This document shows, piece after piece, positions 53,703 through 61,000 of a DNA stretch of 64,000 bases. This DNA comes from Mesorhizobium sp. 1M-11. Lineage in GTDB: Bacteria; Pseudomonadota; Alphaproteobacteria; Rhizobiales; Rhizobiaceae. The translations under genes and the position numbers were made by a program. Each line of letters opens with the position of its first letter. The stretch's first letter is position 1. The stretch spans positions 55,594 through 119,593 of the forward strand of contig NZ_LJSD01000038.1 in NCBI RefSeq assembly GCF_001303895.1. The letters are read 5' to 3'. The notes below the pieces were generated by a model. It made no database searches and was not told the DNA's origin. It worked only from the letters and a program-made list of their open reading frames with translations.

Positions 53703-53857
53703 CCCCCTCTCCGTCACGCCCTTTGGGCGTGCCACCTCTCCCCCATTTCATGGGGGCGAGGAACCCAGGCTGGAAAAGCGCCGACGTTGCAACTGCGGTT
53801 CCTCGCCCTGCCGAAGGCGGGGAGAGGTGGCTCGGCGAAGCCGAGACGGAGAGGGGC
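53703..53857. repeat. Large imperfect inverted repeat, rhizobial intergenic type
   Basis: Arms begin CCCCTCTCCGTC (53703) and end GACGGAGAGGGG (53856). Nested hairpins include CACGCCC-TTT-GGGCGTG and CTCGGC-GAA-GCCGAG, and the inner arms share GCGAGGAACC/GGTTCCTCGC. The element occupies most of the 278-bp gap between permease and kinase genes of one operon, with potential to reduce expression downstream. Confidence 0.75.
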
Positions 53858-53913
53858 AACCTCATACGCAACTGCCCGGACCGGACGGCAATGATCCCCA
53901 TCGGAATGCAATC

Positions 53914-54861
53914 ATGAAAAAGATCATCACCATCGGCGAGATCGTCGTCGAGATCATGGCCGTCGAGCCGGGGCACGGGTTCACCACTGCCATCTCGCTC
54001 ATCGGTCCCTTCGCGTCCGGCGCGCCGGCGATCTTCATCGACCAGGTGGCCAAGCTCGGCCAGCCCTGCGGCATTGTCAGCGCCGTCGGCAATGATGATT
54101 TCGGCGTACTCAATGTCGAACGCCTGCGCCGCGACGGTGCAGACGTTTCGGCCATCGGCGTCCATCCGACGGCCGCCACCGGCAGTGCCTTCGTGCGCTA
54201 CCGTCCGGACGGCAACCGCGACTTCATCTACAACATCCGCCACAGCGCCTGCAGCGCCATCGGCCTGACGCCGGAGGCCGAGACGCTGATCGACAGCGCC
54301 GACCACCTGCACATCATGGGCTCGGCGCTGTTCTTCGACGGCATCGTTTCGGCCATCTTCGAGGCGACGCAGCGCATCAAGGCGAAGGGCGGCACCGTCT
54401 CCTTCGATCCCAACATCCGCAAGGAGATGCTGGAGTTGCCCGGCATGCGCGATGCCCTCGCCCATGCGCTCGAAAACACCGACCTGTTCATGCCGAGCGG
54501 CCCGGAGATCTTCCTCTTCACCAGGGCGACGGAAGAGGCGGCGGCCGTCGCCGAACTGCTCGATCGCGGCATCAAGGCCATCGTCGTCAAGCGCGGCGCG
54601 GAAGGCGCCAGCTATTTCGACCGCACCGGTGAGGTCTCCGCCCCAGCCTTCAAGGTCGAGGAGGTCGACCCGACCGGCGCCGGCGACAGCTTCGGCGCGG
54701 CCTTCGTCACCTGCTGGCTGCGCGGCATGGCGCCCGGAAAGGCGCTGACGATCGCCAACGCCACCGGCGCGCGCGCCGTCAGCGTCAAGGGGCCGATGGA
54801 GGGCACCTCCACCATGGCCGAGATCGAGACATTCCTGAACAGCCAAGGAGTTGCGGCATGA
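53914..54861 (+). CDS. tagK: PfkB-family sugar kinase, tagatose-kinase type
   Basis: 315 residues from ATG 53914. Catalytic D258 in DPTGAGDSF, anion-hole GAGD, and N-terminal substrate-binding GPFASGAPAIFIDQVAKLGQP, where PfkB members bind sugar. It would phosphorylate a ketohexose. The next gene, translationally coupled (ATGA), is GatZ-family; in Agrobacterium a TagK/GatZ-family pair converts D-tagatose to D-tagatose 6-phosphate and then D-fructose 6-phosphate in altritol and galactitol breakdown. The specific name is inferred from this pairing. Confidence 0.78.
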   Translation: MKKIITIGEIVVEIMAVEPGHGFTTAISLIGPFASGAPAIFIDQVAKLGQPCGIVSAVGNDDFGVLNVERLRRDGADVSAIGVHPTAATGSAFVRYRPDGNRDFIYNIRHSACSAIGLTPEAETLIDSADHLHIMGSALFFDGIVSAIFEATQRIKAKGGTVSFDPNIRKEMLELPGMRDALAHALENTDLFMPSGPEIFLFTRATEEAAAVAELLDRGIKAIVVKRGAEGASYFDRTGEVSAPAFKVEEVDPTGAGDSFGAAFVTCWLRGMAPGKALTIANATGARAVSVKGPMEGTSTMAEIETFLNSQGVAA

Positions 54862-56153
54862 GCGCCACCAGGACACTCGCCGATCTGCCCGCCCGTTACG
54901 CGAGGGGCGAACGCGGCGGCATCACCTCGATCTGCTCGGCGCATCCGCTGGTCATCGAGGCCGCCCTTCTGGAAGGCATCGCCACCGGCACGGATGTGCT
55001 GATCGAAGCCACCTGCAACCAGGTCAACCAGGAAGGCGGCTACACCGGCATGACGCCGGCCGACTTCCGCCAATTTGTCGAGGATATCGCCGGGCGCCTC
55101 GGCTTCGACACCAGCCGCCTGATCCTCGGCGGCGATCATCTCGGCCCCAATCCCTGGAAGCATCTGCCCGCCGATGAGGCGATGCAGCGCGCCGACGTCA
55201 TGATGGATGCATTCGTCCGCGCGGGCTTCACCAAGATCCACCTCGACACCTCGATGGGCTGTGCCGGCGAACCGGTGGCGCTGCCGGATGCGGTGACGGC
55301 CGAGCGCGCCGCGCGCCTGGCCAAGGTCTCGGAGAAGGCGGCGGCCGAGGCAGGCTACGACCTGCCGGTCTACATCATCGGCACCGAGGTGCCGATCCCG
55401 GGCGGCGCGATGGAAGCACTCGATCATCTGGAGCTGACCACGCCGGCCGCCGCCATCGAGACGGTCGAGGTGCATCGCCGCGCCTTCGCAGCACTGGGCC
55501 TTCAGGACGCCTTCGCCCGCGCCATCGGCGTGGTGGTGCAGCCCGGCGTCGAGTTCGGCAACGAGAATGTCGTCGTCTATGACAGCGCCAAGGCTACCCA
55601 GCTCAGCGGTGTGCTTCGCCAGATGCCGCAATTCGTCTTCGAGGCGCATTCGACCGACTACCAGCCGCAGGAGGCGCTGTCGGCCCTGGTCCATGATGGC
55701 TTCGCGATCCTGAAGGTCGGTCCGGGTCTCACCTTCGCGCTGCGCGAGGCGCTGTTCGGCCTCGACCAGATCGCCGCTTTCCTCGACCGCCTGCCGGAAG
55801 AGGAGACCCTGCGCGGCAAGATGGAAAAACTGCTCCTGGCCGAGCCGAAGAACTGGGAGAAATATTACCATGGCGACGCCGACGAGCTGCGCCTGCAGCG
55901 CCATTTTTCCTACAGCGACCGCATCCGCTACTACTGGCCGCATCCCGAGGCTTCGGCCGCCGTTGACGCCTTGCTCAAGCGGCTGGAAGGGCGCGCCATT
56001 CCAGAGACGTTGATCAGCCAGAATCTCGGAACGCTCTATCCTGCGGTCGCGGCAGGCAAGGTCAGCGCGGCGCCGCACGCCCTGATGGTCGAGGCCGTGC
56101 GCAACGTCATACGCGGCTACAACCGCGCGACCCTGTCGCTGCAGCCGGCCTGA
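54858..56153 (+). CDS. gatZ: GatZ/KbaZ-family protein, probable D-tagatose 6-phosphate 4-epimerase
   Basis: 431 residues. Family hallmarks: ITSICSAHPLVIEAAL, EATCNQVNQEGGYTGMTPADFR, ILGGDHLGPNPWKHLPADEAM, KIHLDTSMGCAGEPVALPD and YYWPHPEASAAVDALLKRL. GatZ was named as a subunit of tagatose-bisphosphate aldolase, but without GatY/KbaY homologs relatives in Agrobacterium act as 4-epimerases on D-tagatose 6-phosphate. No aldolase gene is in the window, favouring the epimerase role. Last gene of the operon, followed by a hairpin. Confidence 0.85.
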   Translation: MSATRTLADLPARYARGERGGITSICSAHPLVIEAALLEGIATGTDVLIEATCNQVNQEGGYTGMTPADFRQFVEDIAGRLGFDTSRLILGGDHLGPNPWKHLPADEAMQRADVMMDAFVRAGFTKIHLDTSMGCAGEPVALPDAVTAERAARLAKVSEKAAAEAGYDLPVYIIGTEVPIPGGAMEALDHLELTTPAAAIETVEVHRRAFAALGLQDAFARAIGVVVQPGVEFGNENVVVYDSAKATQLSGVLRQMPQFVFEAHSTDYQPQEALSALVHDGFAILKVGPGLTFALREALFGLDQIAAFLDRLPEEETLRGKMEKLLLAEPKNWEKYYHGDADELRLQRHFSYSDRIRYYWPHPEASAAVDALLKRLEGRAIPETLISQNLGTLYPAVAAGKVSAAPHALMVEAVRNVIRGYNRATLSLQPA

Positions 56154-56175
56154 TCCGATCTTTGAATGGAATGAT

Positions 56176-56203
56176 GACGCGGCTGCCTCTCTTTGGCCGC
56201 GTC
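56176..56203 (+). terminator. Hairpin after the GatZ gene
   Basis: GACGCGGC-N12-GCCGCGTC, eight base pairs, 22 bases after the stop. No T run follows, so termination strength is uncertain. The right arm merges into the GntR remnant. Confidence 0.45.
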
Positions 56204-56207
56204 AGCG

Positions 56208-56333
56208 ATGATGGGCGACGGCGACATCGAATTCGCGGAGGCCTTGCTGCGCCGCCATATCGAGCGTGCAAGCCGCGAGCTCGACAACAGTTTGCCGGCT
56301 ACGATAACGCCCCGTGTGATCCGATGTAGCTGA
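56208..56333 (+). pseudogene. Remnant of a GntR/FCD-family regulator C-terminus
   Basis: A 41-codon open frame encodes MMGDGDIEFAEALLRRHIERAS..., which reads like the last helix of FCD-type GntR regulators (GD...AE.LLRRHIERA.) ending at a TGA. No DNA-binding domain precedes it: the frame is closed by a TGA near 56172. It probably is debris of a regulator gene lost at this junction, but the string is short and could be chance. Confidence 0.4.
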
Positions 56334-56526
56334 TCAATTGTGGCGACTTGGTAACGACAATTTGTCCAAATCGTGTCTTTTATGGTTGCAAACGTATTTC
56401 ACCTATAGCTAATTTAGCATCCGGGCGGGTGGGTAAGCTTCGAAAGAAGGCTGATGAAGCAACTTATCCATTGTAAGCAGACCTTGTTCGGGTACGCGTG
56501 GAATAGGGCAGGCCGGGAATGTTCCG
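56334..56526. other. AT-rich intergenic region
   Basis: Lower GC than the neighbouring genes, no ORF with a ribosome site and no clear -35/-10 pair. Together with the hairpin and remnant it makes up the 373-bp gap after the GatZ gene. Confidence 0.4.
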
Positions 56527-56787
56527 GTGCCTAGAGCAGGAAGGCGAAAGAAAGCCGGAGCCTTGCTCAGGCAAGCAACAGTCACCCTTGCTGTTTCGGA
56601 ACAGGACCTTGCCCGGCGGCTGGATCTTCCAATCGCAGCCCTGCGTCATCTCGATCACCCCAATCCGCCCAGATATTTGCGGCTGATGCTGGCTGCATGC
56701 GTGGCGGGATTGGATGCCGACCGGATTTTGTCGGAGCTGCAAGGCGGCTCGCGGACACCGAACACCAGCGAACTCGGTTCTTCCTAG
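56527..56787 (+). CDS. Small hypothetical protein, HTH-like
   Basis: 86 residues, basic N-terminus (MPRAGRRKKAG). The middle (SEQDLARRLDLPIAALRHLDHPNPPRYLRLMLAACVAGLDADRILSEL) could fold as a helix-turn-helix followed by a helix, resembling small Xre-like or anti-toxin DNA-binding proteins, but I cannot name a family. It is 34 bp before the DUF2865 gene. An opposing 119-codon frame lacks protein-like composition. Coding status is plausible, not certain. Confidence 0.45.
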   Translation: MPRAGRRKKAGALLRQATVTLAVSEQDLARRLDLPIAALRHLDHPNPPRYLRLMLAACVAGLDADRILSELQGGSRTPNTSELGSS

Positions 56788-56821
56788 GAGCATCTTTTGC
56801 CCTTCAGCGTGGAGTACGGGC

Positions 56822-57880
56822 ATGTCTCAGGTTTCGATGTTTCTCGCCCATCTGTTCTCATGTCGCAAAATGGGCATTGCGGTACTTCTCGCCTTGCCAT
56901 TGTGTGCCGTCTGGTCGTTCGCCCAGGCTGACGATTGCTCGGTTATCGCACGCCAGATCAGGTCCGCCGACCGGACCGTTTCCGGTGCGGATGCGCTTCC
57001 GCTGATGCGGCAGTTGTCGGCAATCAGAAGGCTGGAGCAGCAGCGTCGATGCAGTTCGGATTCGATGAGCGGACTTTTCAATGCCTGTCGGGATCTGGCA
57101 AATCGCAAGGCAGGCATCCAGTCGCAACTGAGCAGGTTGGGATCGGGGTCGACCGGACGATTGGAATTGCTGCGGGCCAGATATTCCAGCTTGCGTTGCT
57201 CTGCGAGTCGGAAAGCGACCAAAGTGACCGCCAGGGAGAGCACGTCCCGCCCGGCTCAATCGACAACGCAACCCTCATGGGGGTCGAAAAAAGAAATGTT
57301 CTTCTGTGTGCGACAGGAGGATGGTTACTACTTCCCTGCATCCAATTCGCAATTCGTCGGCACTGACTATGCCTCCAACATGCTCGATCGGTGCAAGTAC
57401 ATCTGCGGGACGCAGAATATCGATCTCTATGTGCTCGACGATCCGGCCAAGGAAACGGAGGAGATGGTCTCCGTGTCGAAAGGGCTGCCGTACAAGAACC
57501 TGCATTCCGCCTTCCGATACAGGGATGCGGCAAAGTTCGCGGCCTGTGATTTTCGGGATTATCACCGGAGGGTGGCATTGGTGCGGGCAAATGCCGCCAC
57601 GACCCTGGCCACCTACAAAAACGTCAACATGCCGGTGCCGGGTCCTCGCCCCGAGATCGCCTATGCCGGCGAAGTGACCCCTGCCGCAACCGTCGGCACG
57701 ACGCAGGAAGATGACATGAGTTCTCGTAAAATCCGGATCATCCTGCCTGGGATAATGCCTCCGGACTCCGAACAGGTTTCTGTGCCGGCCCCGGAGGTGG
57801 ACCCGCTGCGCACCGCATCCAGGTCTCTCGCCGCCAAGGAGAAGACAGGCGCCGAAATTGACGACTCCGTAGAAAACTGA
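56822..57880 (+). CDS. DUF2865 secreted protein
   Basis: 352 residues from ATG 56822; ATG 56870 would give a tighter signal peptide (MGIAVLLALPLCAVWSFAQA). Residues ~60-125 are helical with basic runs (RRLEQQRRCSS, KAGIQSQLSRLG); the DUF2865 core follows as EMFFCVRQEDGYYFPASNSQFVGTDYASNMLDRCKYICG...LYVLDDPAKETEEMVSVSKGLPYKNLHSAFRYRDA with three cysteines. The C-terminal ~100 residues are low-complexity and Pro-rich. The family is frequent in Rhizobiales envelopes, function unknown. Convergent with the autotransporter. Confidence 0.78.
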   Translation: MSQVSMFLAHLFSCRKMGIAVLLALPLCAVWSFAQADDCSVIARQIRSADRTVSGADALPLMRQLSAIRRLEQQRRCSSDSMSGLFNACRDLANRKAGIQSQLSRLGSGSTGRLELLRARYSSLRCSASRKATKVTARESTSRPAQSTTQPSWGSKKEMFFCVRQEDGYYFPASNSQFVGTDYASNMLDRCKYICGTQNIDLYVLDDPAKETEEMVSVSKGLPYKNLHSAFRYRDAAKFAACDFRDYHRRVALVRANAATTLATYKNVNMPVPGPRPEIAYAGEVTPAATVGTTQEDDMSSRKIRIILPGIMPPDSEQVSVPAPEVDPLRTASRSLAAKEKTGAEIDDSVEN

Positions 57881-58001
57881 GGGCTTGAAACAAGCCACCC
57901 TCGGAACACCAAGACAAGCCGGCTAATCAAACTTTCTCACTCGCGGCACCCTGGCGCAATTCCGCGTTTCGGAGAAAAATGCTCCACGCTGAGGTTCCCG
58001 A

Positions 58002-61000
58002 TCAGAACCTTACCGCGAACCTTGCGGTGAGGCCGTTCTGTGCGACGCCGGATCCGAACTGGCCCTGATAGGCGATGCCCAGCGTTGCGCTGTCGGTCAG
58101 ATCGAGGTCGAGCCCGGCTTCGACGAGGGCCGAATCCCTGGCGATCGGCACACCGATGATCGTGAAGGTGTCACCTGTCGCAAAGGTATGCGTGCTGGCC
58201 GGTGCCACTGCGCCATAGGCGTGGCGCCAGCCCAGCATGCCGCGCACCGTCGCCTTCGTCGCACCGAGCGGGAAGGCGGTCGAGGCCCTCAGCCCCAACG
58301 TGGTGAAGGTGGTGTCGGTTGTTTCGCCCTGCCCGGTGAGCGCTGCCGCGCCGCCTGTTTCCGCAAAGCCGTCGCTGTGCAGGTTGACATAGGCGAGGTT
58401 GGCAAACGGTTCGAAGGCGGTGACCGGCGTTTCTATGCGGTAGCCGAGTTCGCCGAAAGCCTGGAAGGTGCCGGCATCCCGTTCGCTGCTGACGCTGTCG
58501 GCGAAACCGGGAATGGAAATCGAGCGCGATGTCTCGATGTCGTGCCACGTATAGGCAATCCCCGAACGGAAGCCGAGATTGCCCCGCTGCGTGCCGGCAT
58601 AGAGGCCGAGATGGTAGTTGTCGCTGGAACCCGAGCCGCGTTCGGTGCTGAAGCTGGTATGGCTGTAACCGGTCGCGACGCCGAGGCGAACGCTGTCGCT
58701 GACCGATCCATCGAAACCGGTGAGGAAGCCGCCGCTGGATGTATCCAGCCCGGCGGCATTGCCGTCACCGTCGAAATTGCCCCATGAGCCGAAAGCCGTG
58801 CCCCAGGCGGCAAAGCGGTCGGTGGCGGCGCCAGCCAACGCCGGTCCGCCTTCGCCATAGGCCAGCACCGGGGCCGCGGAGACACCCGTTCCATCGAAGG
58901 CCGCGCGCAGGCGGTCGTTGATGGCGTCGCGCACGAAATGGCTGTCGTCGATCAGCGCGGATTTCGCCGATGCGTGGATTTCGCCGGAGAGCGCATCGAG
59001 TGCCTTGCGGGCGCTGTCTTCGTCGGGGACGGCAGCAACGGCATCGTAGACGGGATTGCCGCCGCCGGTGCTTTCCACCCCGCCGCCCGTGGCGCATTGG
59101 TTGCGTGTCCGGGCGACGTCGCAGAACGCCACAGCATTGCGCGTGGCGTCGATGGTGACCTTGTTGGCATCATAAGCGAGCGCCAGGTTCACGAACGGCA
59201 TGTTCTGGGTGAGATGGTCGAATGTGCCGGTGACGCCGCCATCCGCGCCGATGATCGTCCAGCGGCTGCCCGGCGTGTAGACTCCGCCGGCCTTGACCGC
59301 GTGCACGGTGCCGCCCCGGATCGTCGCGGTACCGCTGGCGTCGATCAGATCGCTTTGCAGCGCCGGATTGATCTCGACCTCGAAAGTCGAGCCGGCCGCG
59401 AAACCGATGTCGCCATTCACCGTGAGCGTGCCGATCGAATTGCCGGGCGCAATGGTCGCCCCGTCCGCGACCGTAGTGGTGCCCACCATGCCCGTGCCCT
59501 GCAACCGGCCGCCCGCCCTGATATCCAATACGCCACCGAGTGTGCCGTTGACCGCCAGCGTTCCGGCATCGACGGTCGTGCGGCCAGCGAAGGTGGCGGA
59601 ATGGCCCGTCAGCTCCAGCATGCCGGTGCCCAGCTTGGTCAGTGTACCGCTGCCGGTGAGGGTGCCGGCAAAGGCGCTGCTGTCCTGGCGATTGAAGGCC
59701 AGCGTGCCGGCCGAAGCAACCTCGATATTGCCTACGACCGAGCCGGTTGCACCGCCATTGCCGATCTGCAGCGTGCCGGCTTCGACCGATGTCCCGCCGG
59801 TATAGGTGTTTTCGCCGGTCAGCGTGAGCCGGCCAGTCCCCGTCTTGGTGAGGCTGCCGCCGAACGCCCCTCCGATGACGCCGCCGATGACGTCGTCCTT
59901 GTTCAGACCGCCAACCGTCAGGGCCTTGGATCCGAGGATGACCGCACCATTGCCGGAGAGCGAGCCGATCGTCATGCCGCCTGTCGCGAGGTTGGAAATG
60001 TCGACCGATCTGCTGACGGCAATGGTCGCGGCATCGGCCGTGGCCTGGCCGAAAAAGCCGATGGTGCCTGCTGAGATGGTCGCGCCGCCGGCAGAAGAAC
60101 GCTCGTTGAAGGAGAGGGCGGCGCCGCTGTTGGAAAAGGTCGCGGTTCCGGCGCTGCTGTCGCCGTAGAAATTGATATCGCCATTGCCGATGATCGTCGC
60201 TGTCCCTGCCGACGCCCTGTCGTCGAAGCGCATGTGGCCCGCCACGGCGATGGCCAGGTTCCCGGCGCTTGCATCGTTGGAGAAGCGAAGTTCGCCGTTC
60301 GCTGCAACCGTCACCGGGCCGCTGCCGAGCGCGCCCGTCGTCGCCGCGTTGAGATATCCGGCCAAGACCTTCGTGCCGCCAAAATAGGTGTTCGCGCTGG
60401 CAAGCACCAACCCGCCGGTCCCCGTCTTGGTCAGGCCGCCGTCGCCCGAAATGGTGCCGTTCAGCTGCAGCCGGGCATCGGTGCGGAATGTGCCGCCGCC
60501 GGCATCGAGCGTCACGTCGCGTGCCGTCTGCAGCGCGGCCGTATTCTGCAGGGTGCCGCCGTTGAACGTCAGTGTGCCGGCTGCCGCGCCGAGATTGGCA
60601 TCCGAGGACACGGAAACGACGCCACCCAGAAGCTGCGTGCCGCGCAGATAGGTGTTGCTGCCCTGCAGCACGAGCGTGCCGCCCTGGGTCTTGATCAGGC
60701 CACCGGTGCCGGTGATCGTCGTGGCGATGGTGGCCGTCGCGCCGGCCAGCACGCGGATTTCGCTGCCTGCATTGTCGACGACGAGGGAACCTGCGCCTTC
60801 CAGCCGATAACCGCTGTCGACGAACTGCAGGCCCTTGAAGCTTTGCGCGCCGTCGACGGCGATGGTGCCGCCGGAAAAGCCGCCCGGCTCGTTCTTGAAC
60901 ACCGCATGGTTGCCCGCCCAGTCGTCGGGCACGATGCTGCCCTGGTTCAGCCATTTCAGGTCGGTGGCGTTCCAGGTGCCGTCGCCGCCCTGCCAGTGCT

